NCBI GenBank assembly: GCA_963707435.1
Contig: CAVPPF010000002.1
Span: 662,841-726,840, forward strand
Source of the DNA: UBA4744 sp963707435
GTDB taxonomy: Bacteria; Actinomycetota; Acidimicrobiia; Spongiisociales; UBA4744
Direction of reading: 5' to 3'
Length of the DNA: 64,000 bases
This document shows, in pieces, positions 17,640 to 25,603 of the stretch. Position numbers and translations under genes: made by a program. Below the pieces are notes generated by a model. That model searched no databases. It saw nothing but the letters and a program-made list of their open reading frames with translations, and had not been told where the DNA came from. Position 1 is the stretch's first letter. Each line of letters begins with the position of its first letter.

Positions 17640-18407
17640 ATGTTGTCCCGGATCCTCGCTGATGTTCGCCTGCGTCTCCCGGAACTGCGCAGCCGTGCCG
17701 CGGACCTCGAGGCGGCGGCCGGCCACCAGGCGCCCGTCCGCGACTTTCTCGCAGCGCTGACCAAACCGGGATTGTCTGTGGTTGCAGAGGTCAAACGGGC
17801 GTCCCCGTCCCGTGGTCTCATCGAAGGCGAGCTCGATCCGGTGGCGCTGGCGGCCCGGTACGCGGCCGGGGGCGCTGCGGCGATTTCGGTCCTCACGGAA
17901 CCCCGGCACTTCCTGGGCTCACTCGAAGACCTGCGGCGAGTACGCGAAGCCGTTGACGTCCCGGTGCTCCGCAAGGACTTCATGCTGGATCCCGTGCAGA
18001 TCTGGGAAGCAAGGGCAGCAGGCGCCGATGCCGTCCTCCTGATCGTGGCCGCGCTCGACGACGCGACCCTGGGCGATCTGCTGGTGTTGACTCATGAAAT
18101 CGGCATGGAGGCCCTGGTTGAAGTCCACAACCCGGCCGAGGTCGAGAGATCCCGGGCGGCCGGTGCTCGCGTGATCGGAGTCAACAATCGTGATCTCGGG
18201 ACGTTCGACGTCGATCTCAACACCGCCGAGCGGCTCGCCCCCCTGCTGGCTGATGTTCCGGTCGGCGTGGCCGAGAGCGGCATCTGGACACGCGAAGACG
18301 CCCGCCGGATGGCAGCGGCCGGATACGACGCCGTTCTCGTCGGGGAGAGCCTGGTGCGGGCCCCGGACCCCGGCGTCCTGTTGGCGAGCTTCCGGGAGGA
18401 ACTGTGA
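17640..18407 (+). CDS. trpC: Indole-3-glycerol phosphate synthase
   Basis: Closes the indole ring (CdRP to indole-3-glycerol phosphate), fourth step of the tryptophan branch. It is a 255-aa single-domain TIM barrel. VAEVKRASPSRG contains the catalytic lysine, and VLRKDFMLDPVQI and GVNNRDLGTF are family motifs. It starts at ATG 17640 after the TACGAT element. The stop overlaps trpF by four bases (GTGA). Confidence 0.96.
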   Translation: MLSRILADVRLRLPELRSRAADLEAAAGHQAPVRDFLAALTKPGLSVVAEVKRASPSRGLIEGELDPVALAARYAAGGAAAISVLTEPRHFLGSLEDLRRVREAVDVPVLRKDFMLDPVQIWEARAAGADAVLLIVAALDDATLGDLLVLTHEIGMEALVEVHNPAEVERSRAAGARVIGVNNRDLGTFDVDLNTAERLAPLLADVPVGVAESGIWTREDARRMAAAGYDAVLVGESLVRAPDPGVLLASFREEL

Positions 18408-19006
18408 CCTGGGTGAAGGTCTGCGGATTGAGCCGGGAGGGCGACGTGGCGGCCGCCGTCGAGGCCGGTGCCGACGCGATTGGTTTTGTGTTGGCGCCGG
18501 GATCTCCTCGTCGGGTCACCGAAACAAGCGCGCGAGACCTGGTGCGAACCGTGCCCGTCCTCGCTGTGCTCGTCACGGTCGATCTCCCTCCCCGGGCGCT
18601 GCTGGCGGCCGTCGAACACACCGGAGCCGGAGGGGTGCAACCGCATGGCCGGCACCGCCGGGAGTCGGCCGCGGCTGCGCAGCAGGAAGGACTGTTCGTG
18701 CTGCATCCGCTGGCGATCCGCACCGCCGTCGATGTGGGTGACGTGGCCGAGGGCCAAACGCCGCTCCTCGACACGTATCGGGCCGGCACCCATGGTGGGA
18801 CGGGTGAGGCTTTCGATTGGACGGTGATTGGACAACTCGACCGTCCGTACGTCCTGGCGGGCGGCCTCGGGCCCGACAACGTTTCCGAGGCCATCCGGAG
18901 GTTGGATCCGTGGGGAGTCGATGCTTCATCGGGCCTAGAGTCCTCCCCTGGTGTCAAGGATCCGGAACTGATCCGGACGTTCGTGGAGAGGGCGAAAGGC
19001 CGATGA
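18404..19006 (+). CDS. trpF: Phosphoribosylanthranilate isomerase
   Basis: A 200-aa TIM-barrel enzyme converting PRA to CdRP. The N-terminal KVCGL carries the catalytic cysteine, and LLDTYRAGTHGGTGEAFDW holds the catalytic aspartate and phosphate-binding glycines. VLAGGLGPDNV and VDASSGLESSPGVKD complete the phosphate site. One oddity: the usual VQLHG motif reads VQPHG and the following stretch is arginine-rich, but the frame stays open. It overlaps trpC and trpB by four bases each. Confidence 0.92.
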   Translation: MTWVKVCGLSREGDVAAAVEAGADAIGFVLAPGSPRRVTETSARDLVRTVPVLAVLVTVDLPPRALLAAVEHTGAGGVQPHGRHRRESAAAAQQEGLFVLHPLAIRTAVDVGDVAEGQTPLLDTYRAGTHGGTGEAFDWTVIGQLDRPYVLAGGLGPDNVSEAIRRLDPWGVDASSGLESSPGVKDPELIRTFVERAKGR

Positions 19007-20172
19007 AGCTCGAAAAACCCGACGATCAGGGGCGCTTTGGAGAGTTCGGGGGGCGATTTGCCCCGGAAACACTCGTCCCGGCTCTCGACGAGCTCGCCGC
19101 CGCCTTCGAGAAGGCATGGTCGGACGATCGGTTTGTCTCCGAATTCCACCGCGTCCTTCGCGAGTACGTGGGCCGGCCAACGCCGCTGCACGAAGCACGT
19201 AGGATCTCGGAACGTCTCGGCGTGCGGGTTCTGCTCAAGCGTGAGGACCTGGCCCACACCGGCGCCCACAAGATCAACAACGCCATCGGCCAGGTCATGC
19301 TGGCTCGCGATATGGGCAAGCCGCGAGTGATCGCCGAGACCGGAGCCGGTCAGCACGGTGTCGCGACGGCAACGGCGGCGGCGTACTTCGGGTTGGAGTG
19401 CGACGTCTACATGGGCGAGGTGGACATCGACCGGCAGTCGCTCAACGTCCACCGGATGGGCATGCTGGGAGCCCGGGTGATTCCAGTCACGTCCGGGGCC
19501 GGAACGCTCAAAGATGCCGTCAGCGAGGCGATGCGCGACTGGGTTCGGACGGTCGAGACGACCCACTACGTGATCGGTTCGGTCGTCGGACCTCATCCGT
19601 TCCCGTGGATGGTCCGGGAGTTCCAGAAGATCATCGGAGACGAGGCCCTGGACCAGCTCGCAGGCGACCTGCCCGACCTGGTCGTGGCCTGTGTCGGCGG
19701 CGGATCCAATGCCATCGGCATCTTCTACCCCTTTGCCGGGTTGGGACCCGAACTGGTCGGGGTGGAAGCAGCCGGACACGGCATTGCCTCAGGCAGGCAC
19801 GGTGCCTCGATTGGTGCCGGAACGGCGGGAATCTTGCACGGGACGAGGACGCTCCTCCTCCAGGACGACGAGGGCCAGGTGCTGGAAGCGCACTCGATTT
19901 CGGCCGGGCTCGACTATCCGGGAGTTGGTCCCGAACACGCCTTCTTCGCACAGAGCGGCATCGCTCGCTACGTATCGGCAACGGATGAGGAAGCCCTGGC
20001 GGCCATGGAGCTGCTCACCCGGACCGAAGGCATCATTCCGGCGCTCGAGTCGGCCCATGCCATTGCCTGGATCATCCGGGAGGCGTCCGACCTGGCCGGC
20101 AAGACCGTGCTCGTCAATCTGTCCGGTCGCGGCGATAAAGACGTCGAGCAACTGGCGAGGAGAGAAACGTGA
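19003..20172 (+). CDS. trpB: Tryptophan synthase beta chain
   Basis: A PLP enzyme condensing indole with serine, 389 aa. The start MKLEKPDDQGRFGEFGGRF at ATG 19003 matches the family and overlaps the trpF stop (ATGA). AHTGAHKINNAIG contains the PLP-binding lysine. GGGSNAIG is the phosphate-binding loop and LSGRGDKD the C-terminal motif. It forms the alpha-beta complex with the next gene. Confidence 0.97.
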   Translation: MKLEKPDDQGRFGEFGGRFAPETLVPALDELAAAFEKAWSDDRFVSEFHRVLREYVGRPTPLHEARRISERLGVRVLLKREDLAHTGAHKINNAIGQVMLARDMGKPRVIAETGAGQHGVATATAAAYFGLECDVYMGEVDIDRQSLNVHRMGMLGARVIPVTSGAGTLKDAVSEAMRDWVRTVETTHYVIGSVVGPHPFPWMVREFQKIIGDEALDQLAGDLPDLVVACVGGGSNAIGIFYPFAGLGPELVGVEAAGHGIASGRHGASIGAGTAGILHGTRTLLLQDDEGQVLEAHSISAGLDYPGVGPEHAFFAQSGIARYVSATDEEALAAMELLTRTEGIIPALESAHAIAWIIREASDLAGKTVLVNLSGRGDKDVEQLARRET

Positions 20173-20969
20173 GCCGGGCCCGGCTCGAAAGCCTGTTTGC
20201 CGAGACTCGTGCTTCCGGGCGGACCGCGCTGCTGCCGTTCATGACCGCAGGCTTGCCTTCGGTGGCGGCCAGCGCCGACCTCTTCGCGGCGATGGCCGGG
20301 GCGGGGGCGGATGCGTTCGAAGTGGGCATTCCGTACTCGGATCCCATGATGGACGGACCGACCATTCAGGCGGGGAATCAGCGTGCCCTGGCCGGTGGGG
20401 TCACGCTCGAGTCGGGATTCGACATCGTTGCGGAGGTGGTCGAGCGGACCCGCAAGCCGGTACTGGTGATGACGTACGCAAACCCGATCTTCCGGGTTGG
20501 GCCCGAAGTCTTCGCAGGGCGATGCCGGGAGGCCGGTGCCTCCGGTGTCATCGTTGCCGACCTGCCCCTCGAGGAAGCGGCTGTGATCCAGGGACCGGTC
20601 GAAGCAGCCGGGCTGGGCATGGTTCTCTTCGCAGCACCGACCAGTTCTGACGAACGGCTGCGAAAGATCGCCGACGCTAAACCCGTCTTCATCTACGGAG
20701 TCGCCGAGCTGGGAGTGACGGGGGAGCGCCGGGGGACCAGTTCCCACGCCCACGAACTGGCCGCCCGGATCAGAGCGATCACCGGCGTGCCGCTGGTGAT
20801 GGGGGTCGGGATCTCCACTCCGGATCAGGCACGTTCGCTGGCAGGGCAAACGGACGGCATCATCGTCGGCTCGGCCCTCGTGCGGAGAGTTCTCGAGGCA
20901 CCCGATGAGCGGTCGGCACTCGTGGAGGTAGGGGCGGCGGTGGCGGACCTGGCCGGAGCCCTCCGGTGA
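20169..20969 (+). CDS. trpA: Tryptophan synthase alpha chain
   Basis: Cleaves indole-3-glycerol phosphate to indole, 266 aa, TIM barrel. DAFEVGIPYSDPMMDGPTI includes the catalytic glutamate, and VIVADLPLEEA includes the catalytic aspartate. The start GTG 20169 overlaps the trpB stop. Its own stop overlaps the next gene, a glycosyltransferase, by four bases. Confidence 0.97.
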   Translation: MSRARLESLFAETRASGRTALLPFMTAGLPSVAASADLFAAMAGAGADAFEVGIPYSDPMMDGPTIQAGNQRALAGGVTLESGFDIVAEVVERTRKPVLVMTYANPIFRVGPEVFAGRCREAGASGVIVADLPLEEAAVIQGPVEAAGLGMVLFAAPTSSDERLRKIADAKPVFIYGVAELGVTGERRGTSSHAHELAARIRAITGVPLVMGVGISTPDQARSLAGQTDGIIVGSALVRRVLEAPDERSALVEVGAAVADLAGALR

Positions 20970-22117
20970 AGAAGCGAATGTTCCTCGTCGTGGCGGCCCT
21001 AGCCCTCACGGTGTTTGGAGTGTTCTTCGCCCTCGAAGCCCCGAAGTCGCTCAACCTTGCCGCCCTTCCCGACTTTCCCAACTACTACCTCGGCGGGGAG
21101 CGCCTATTTGAGGGGCGAGCCGTCTATGGCCCGCTCGAAGCGGAGGTGGAGGAGCGGTTCGGCGTTCCGGGCTACGACGCGTATCCGGCCGACCCTCCTC
21201 CAACGGTTCTGCTGGTAGCCCCGCTCAGTTTGCTTCCTTACGACACGGCATGGCTCGTTCTGGCGGGTGTGTCGGTAGTGATCGTGTTTCTCGTCACCTT
21301 CTTGACGGCCAGGGAAGTCGGGTTCCCGGCCGAGCTCGGGTTGGCCCTAGCCGGTTTGGCGCTCGTGACAACCAGTTTCCGATTTCTCTTGATCCGCAAT
21401 CACATCGAGAGCCTCATTCTCCTGTTCGGCTTCCTGGGCTGGGTCGCGCTCCGCCGGCGAAGAGCGGAGGCTGCCGGTGCGTGGTGGGGTGTGGCAACGG
21501 CACTGAAGCTCTTCCCCGGGATGTGGCTGATCGGATTGGTCAAGCGCGAGACCAGGGTCGGAACGGTCTCGGGGATCGCAACCGCGGCCGTCCTCGGCAT
21601 CCTCAGCCTTGGCCTGCTTGGCTGGTCGAATGTGGCCGACTTCGTGACGCAGGTGATCGGATCTTCGAGCCGCTGGTACGGCGCGCTCGGGAACTACTCT
21701 CTCCTGTCCTTTGGCACCGCCCTGTCGTCGGTGACCCTCGGGTGGGTATTCGTCGGGGTCGGAGCGGCGATCCTCGTTCCGCTGTACATCAAACGGGCGG
21801 TCCGGCCTGACCAGGTCTGGGTGGCCGGCACGGCGGTCGCACTGCTGCTATCGCCGCTGTCCTGGCTCAACTACCTCGTGCTGGCCATTCCCGCACTTGT
21901 CATCGTCGGATCCCGGCTGGATGTTCGGGTGAGCATCGACCGCTGGTTGTTGCTGGGGCTCGTGGCGTCGCTGGGGTTCTGGGGTCCGGTCGTGTTCTCG
22001 GCCGAACTGCCGAGCATCCTCGTGTCGTTCGTCCCGACCTACGGCTTGGTGGCCTTGTTTGTCGTGGCCATCACCAGGTTGGGAGATGTCGAGAAGGCCG
22101 AGTCTCTCGGGGTATAG
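20966..22117 (+). CDS. GT87 (DUF2029)-family membrane glycosyltransferase
   Basis: A 383-aa polytopic protein with about ten hydrophobic segments. An early extracytoplasmic loop (DFPNYYLGGERLFEGRAVYG) is typical of GT87 polyprenyl-phosphate-mannose-dependent enzymes such as PimE. The GTG start overlaps the trpA stop, so it is translated from the trp message although it has no evident part in tryptophan synthesis. It probably adds a sugar to an envelope lipid or glycan. Donor and acceptor are unknown. Confidence 0.75.
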   Translation: MKKRMFLVVAALALTVFGVFFALEAPKSLNLAALPDFPNYYLGGERLFEGRAVYGPLEAEVEERFGVPGYDAYPADPPPTVLLVAPLSLLPYDTAWLVLAGVSVVIVFLVTFLTAREVGFPAELGLALAGLALVTTSFRFLLIRNHIESLILLFGFLGWVALRRRRAEAAGAWWGVATALKLFPGMWLIGLVKRETRVGTVSGIATAAVLGILSLGLLGWSNVADFVTQVIGSSSRWYGALGNYSLLSFGTALSSVTLGWVFVGVGAAILVPLYIKRAVRPDQVWVAGTAVALLLSPLSWLNYLVLAIPALVIVGSRLDVRVSIDRWLLLGLVASLGFWGPVVFSAELPSILVSFVPTYGLVALFVVAITRLGDVEKAESLGV

Positions 22118-22457
22118 ACAACGGCCACCCTTCCGGGGAGAGGAACCGTTCCGGCCGGGGGAGTGGGGGATGCGGCAAATGGTCCGGTTCGATAGTGGTC
22201 GGGTGACCGCTGTCTTCCCAAACGGTACCCACGGTCCGGGATTATCAAGGGTGGTTCTTGGCGGCGCAGGGCGGGAAATTCCTGCCGGGCCAGGGAGGGT
22301 TCCCGGGCAGGCGAACCCGATGAAAGCCCCTCCCGGCCCAGCGCACCAACTCCATCGGCGATTCGCCGGAAATCCTGAGCGGGCTTTTCCTGTTCTTGCG
22401 TGAGTTTCCAGCGCTATGCGCAGGGTTCTCACGCAAGAACGGGTTTGAGAGGGTGAG
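22118..22457. other. Non-coding interval between GT87 gene and tRNA-Leu
   Basis: About 340 bases with no open frame that looks coding. It contains several GC-rich short inverted repeats, for example a 6-bp repeat around catcggcgattcgccgga (about 22350-22367). The strong hairpin listed separately is at its right end. I compared it by eye with common riboswitch cores (cobalamin, c-di-GMP, c-di-AMP) and found no match. Confidence 0.5.
22392..22440. repeat. Perfect 13-bp inverted repeat downstream of tRNA-Leu
   Basis: The arms gttcttgcgtgag (22392-22404) and ctcacgcaagaac (22428-22440) are perfectly complementary. The 23-base centre contains an inner GCGC-tat-GCGC hairpin and a few further pairs, giving one long symmetric stem. 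It lies 17 bases past the tRNA 3' end on the minus strand, so a tRNA terminator is the likeliest role. There is no U tract on either strand. Confidence 0.6.
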
Positions 22458-22540
22458 TACCGGGAGAGGGATTCGAACCCTCACGCCCTTTCGGACAACG
22501 GATTTTGAGTCCGTCGCGTCTACCGTTCCGCCATCCCGGC
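22458..22540 (-). tRNA. tRNA-Leu (anticodon CAA)
   Basis: On the minus strand a class II tRNA of about 83 bases can be folded. The acceptor strands are gccggga and tcccggt with discriminator A. The anticodon arm acgga-ctcaaaa-tccgt gives anticodon CAA (decoding UUG). A long variable arm (tgtccgaaagggcg) and a T arm gaggg-ttcgaat-ccctc are present. The long variable arm fits leucine. CCA is not encoded. A CATAAT -10-like sequence (22549-22554) lies eight bases upstream. Confidence 0.93.
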
Positions 22541-22548
22541 TCCGGACC

Positions 22549-22554
22549 ATTATG
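22549..22554 (-). promoter_or_regulatory. Candidate -10 element of tRNA-Leu
   Basis: On the minus strand CATAAT (near-consensus TATAAT) sits eight bases before the mature tRNA 5' end. A recognisable -35 was not found. Confidence 0.4.
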
Positions 22555-22558
22555 GTAC

Positions 22559-22572
22559 GCGTCCGCGGACGC
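22559..22572. promoter_or_regulatory. Perfect 14-bp palindrome in a divergent promoter region
   Basis: gcgtccgcggacgc is identical to its own reverse complement. It lies between the tRNA -10 element and the start of the small gene at 22584, where an operator would sit. Palindromes in GC-rich DNA can arise by chance. Confidence 0.3.
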
Positions 22573-22583
22573 CGGAACTACCG

Positions 22584-22862
22584 ATGGGCAAAGCAGAGAG
22601 ACTCTTCAAGATCAACGACGCGATCGAAGCTCTCGTTCGTGAGGAGGCGTTGGTGGCGGAAGAGTTGCGCTATCACCGTCACATCGATGATGACGCTCAA
22701 CGCGATGCGGTGGTCAGCGACGATTGGCAGGACCGATCGTTCGCTCGCGATACCGCCGCGGACGTCCTGCGTTTCGAAAAGGCGGTCGCCGACGTGAGGT
22801 CGAGGCGAGAGCGGCTCGAAAGGAAGCGCGACAAGCTGCTCAGCCGTCTCGGCGACCTATGA
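22584..22862 (+). CDS. Small coiled-coil hypothetical protein
   Basis: A 92-aa, highly charged protein (MGKAERLFKINDAIEALVRE). The periodic leucines and alanines suggest two long helices, and the C-terminus (FEKAVADVRSRRERLERKRDKLL) looks like a coiled coil. It ends ten bases before the polA ATG on the same strand, so co-transcription with polA is likely. I do not recognise the family. Confidence 0.65.
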   Translation: MGKAERLFKINDAIEALVREEALVAEELRYHRHIDDDAQRDAVVSDDWQDRSFARDTAADVLRFEKAVADVRSRRERLERKRDKLLSRLGDL

Positions 22863-22871
22863 TGCGCCTCG

Positions 22872-25502
22872 ATGCCCACGCTTGCCGTTCTCGACGGACA
22901 CAACCTCGCCTACCGCGCTTTCTACGCCCTTCCGGATGATCTCGCGACGAGCACCGGCCAGGTAACCAACTCCGTCTACGGCTTCACCTCGATGCTGATC
23001 AAGATGCTGGGTGACCACCATCCCGACGGCCTCGTCGTGACCTGGGATACGCCCCAGGCGACCTTTCGCAAAGACGAGTACCCGGAGTACAAGGCCCAGC
23101 GGGACAAAGCGCCGGACACTTTCAGAAGCCAACTGCCACTCATCAGAGAGGTCCTGGAAACGCTCGGCGTGCATCAGATCGAACTGCCCGGGTTTGAAGC
23201 TGATGACATCATCGCCACGGTTGCAGAGGACGCCAAGCAGGATGGCTGGGACGTTCTGATCGTCAGCGGTGACCGGGACACATTCCAGCTGATCGACAAC
23301 CACTGCCGGGTGCTGTACATCCGTCGCGGCATCTCGGACCTGTTGATTGCCGATGGAGCCTGGGTAGAAGAACGGTACGGAATCCGGGCGGATCAGTATC
23401 CGGAGTACGCAGCGCTGCGGGGAGACACTTCCGACAACCTTCCGGGCGTGCCCGGCGTGGGGGAGAAGACCGCCACGCGGCTCATTGCCGGCTACGGGAA
23501 TCTCGAGGGCCTCTACGACCATCTGGACGAACAGACGCCGAAACTCCGTGACAACCTCGCCGCCAATCGTGAGCAGGCTTTCCTGAACCGCCGCCTGATG
23601 CGGCTGGTCCGGGATCTGACCCTGGATGTGCAAACGGAGAGTCTTCGCTGGGACGGGTTCGACCGGGCCGCGGCCAAGGACATTTTCGACAGCATGGAGT
23701 TCCACTCGCTGTGGGACAGGCTCATGGCCCTCGGGTCTGCGTCAGGCAGCCCGGCGGGCGAGGTGCTCGAGGTGGAAACCGGTGTAGTGACCAACCCGTC
23801 GGAGGTCCAGCGGTTGGTCGAGTCGAAGCCGCTGGTCCTCGACCCGGTTTGGGACGGAACACAGCTGGCGGGAGTCGTCATCGCCCGGGACGAAGACCGC
23901 GCAGGATTCGTGCCGATCGAGCACCTGCAACTGCTGGCCGGGGTCCTCGGAGATCGCGATCATCCGAAGGTCCTGCACGATGCGAAGGACTTCGTTCGGT
24001 ACCTGCTCGACACCGGTGTTGCGTTCGACGGCCTGGAGACGGACACCGCGCTTGCTGCCTATCTGCTGAATCCGGCCGCCAGGACCTACGAACTCGGCGA
24101 CCTCGCCGGCACCTACCTGAAAATCGAGCTGCAATCGCCCGACGACGAACAGGAGTCGGGCACCCAGGGAATGCTCGACTTCGGCGGCGGTCCCGACCTG
24201 GACTCTGCCGGACGGCGGGCCGTCACGATCGGCAAGCTGGCCCGCCACATGCGCGGCACGCTTGCCGAGCACGACGAGCTTGCTTTGCTCGATGCCATCG
24301 AGATGCCGCTGGTCCTCGTGCTCGCCCGCATGGAGGCCGCCGGTATCGGCATCGACCGGAAATACCTCGAAGAACTCGGAGATACGCTACGCGGCCAGCT
24401 GTCGGAATTGGAGACCCGCATCCACCAGGAGGCCGGCGGGCCCTTCAATGTCAACTCAACCGGGCAGCTCCGGGAGATTCTCTTCGACCAGCTTGGCCTG
24501 CCGGTGCTCAAGAAGACGCCGAAAGGGGCCCCATCGACCGACGCCTCGGTGCTCGAGAAGCTGGCGGACGCCCACCCCGTCGTCTCCCACCTCCTCGAAT
24601 ACAGGGAGTTGGAGAAGCTTCGCTCGACCTACGTGGACGGCTACCTGCCGCTCATCACCCGGGACGGCCGGATACACACGCGTTTCAACCAGCTGGCAGC
24701 GACCACCGGCCGCCTCTCCTCGGACCGGCCGAACCTCCAGAACATCCCGGTCCGCTCCGAGCGGGGCATGACCATCCGGCGCGCCTTCATCCCGCGACCC
24801 GGGTGGCGGTTCGTGATCGCCGACTACTCGCAGATCGAACTGCGGGTCATGGCCCATCTCAGCAAAGACCCCGGCCTGCTCGAAGCATTCCGCGGAACGG
24901 AGACGGACATCCATACCGAAACGGCCGCACGAGTGTTCGGGCTCGAGCCGGAGAACGTGACAGTTGAAATGCGCCGTCGGGCCAAGGCCATCAATTTCGG
25001 TTTGCTCTACGGCATGGAGGCTTTCGGCCTCGCCGATCGCTTGCAGATCTCACGTGAAGAAGCGCGCGATCACATCAATGCCTATTTCGAGCAGTTCCCG
25101 CTCGTGCAGGAGTTTCTGCAGAGTGTCGTTACCGAGGCGCGCAATCGCGGGTACACCCAGACCATGTTCGGGCGGCGGCGATACCTGCCGGAACTCTCCA
25201 GCGACAACTTCCGGATCCGGCAGATGGGCGAACGAATGGCTCTCAACGCACCGGTTCAGGGTTCGGCCGCCGACATCATCAAAAAGGCCATGGTCGACCT
25301 CGATGCCGGACTGCGAAACGCCGGTCTCGAGACCACGCTGCTCTTGCAGATCCACGACGAACTCATTCTCGAGGCCCCCGAACCCGAGGTTGAGGAGGCC
25401 GGGGCCCTCACCCGCGCCTTGATGGAGGGAGTCGCGGACCTGGACGTGCCGCTGCGCGTCGACCTCTCGACGGGCACCAACCTGGCCAACGCCAAGCACT
25501 GA
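22872..25502 (+). CDS. polA: DNA polymerase I
   Basis: Replication and repair polymerase of 876 aa. The N-terminal 5'-3' exonuclease domain (about residues 1-290) has LDGHNLAYRAFYAL, GFEADD and GVPGVGEKTA. The middle 3'-5' exonuclease domain looks inactive: where the first D-x-E motif is expected the sequence reads VLDPVWDG. The polymerase domain has motif A (DYSQIELRVMAHLSKD), motif B (RRAKAINFGLLYGMEAFG) and motif C (LLQIHDELILEAP). polA followed by rpsA is the usual actinobacterial order. Confidence 0.97.
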   Translation: MPTLAVLDGHNLAYRAFYALPDDLATSTGQVTNSVYGFTSMLIKMLGDHHPDGLVVTWDTPQATFRKDEYPEYKAQRDKAPDTFRSQLPLIREVLETLGVHQIELPGFEADDIIATVAEDAKQDGWDVLIVSGDRDTFQLIDNHCRVLYIRRGISDLLIADGAWVEERYGIRADQYPEYAALRGDTSDNLPGVPGVGEKTATRLIAGYGNLEGLYDHLDEQTPKLRDNLAANREQAFLNRRLMRLVRDLTLDVQTESLRWDGFDRAAAKDIFDSMEFHSLWDRLMALGSASGSPAGEVLEVETGVVTNPSEVQRLVESKPLVLDPVWDGTQLAGVVIARDEDRAGFVPIEHLQLLAGVLGDRDHPKVLHDAKDFVRYLLDTGVAFDGLETDTALAAYLLNPAARTYELGDLAGTYLKIELQSPDDEQESGTQGMLDFGGGPDLDSAGRRAVTIGKLARHMRGTLAEHDELALLDAIEMPLVLVLARMEAAGIGIDRKYLEELGDTLRGQLSELETRIHQEAGGPFNVNSTGQLREILFDQLGLPVLKKTPKGAPSTDASVLEKLADAHPVVSHLLEYRELEKLRSTYVDGYLPLITRDGRIHTRFNQLAATTGRLSSDRPNLQNIPVRSERGMTIRRAFIPRPGWRFVIADYSQIELRVMAHLSKDPGLLEAFRGTETDIHTETAARVFGLEPENVTVEMRRRAKAINFGLLYGMEAFGLADRLQISREEARDHINAYFEQFPLVQEFLQSVVTEARNRGYTQTMFGRRRYLPELSSDNFRIRQMGERMALNAPVQGSAADIIKKAMVDLDAGLRNAGLETTLLLQIHDELILEAPEPEVEEAGALTRALMEGVADLDVPLRVDLSTGTNLANAKH

Positions 25503-25603
25503 AGCCGATACGCCATGGGCTGGGCTGTGGTCGTGTGGTAACGTAATGGCGCCTCGGCACGTTGGATCGCGCTGGGAGCAAATTCTGGAGGAAAAAACCA
25601 TAC

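Noticed and set aside
22118..22391. Riboswitch upstream of tRNA-Leu
   Set aside because: Several short GC-rich stems were seen, but no conserved core of a known riboswitch and no gene in a suitable position downstream.
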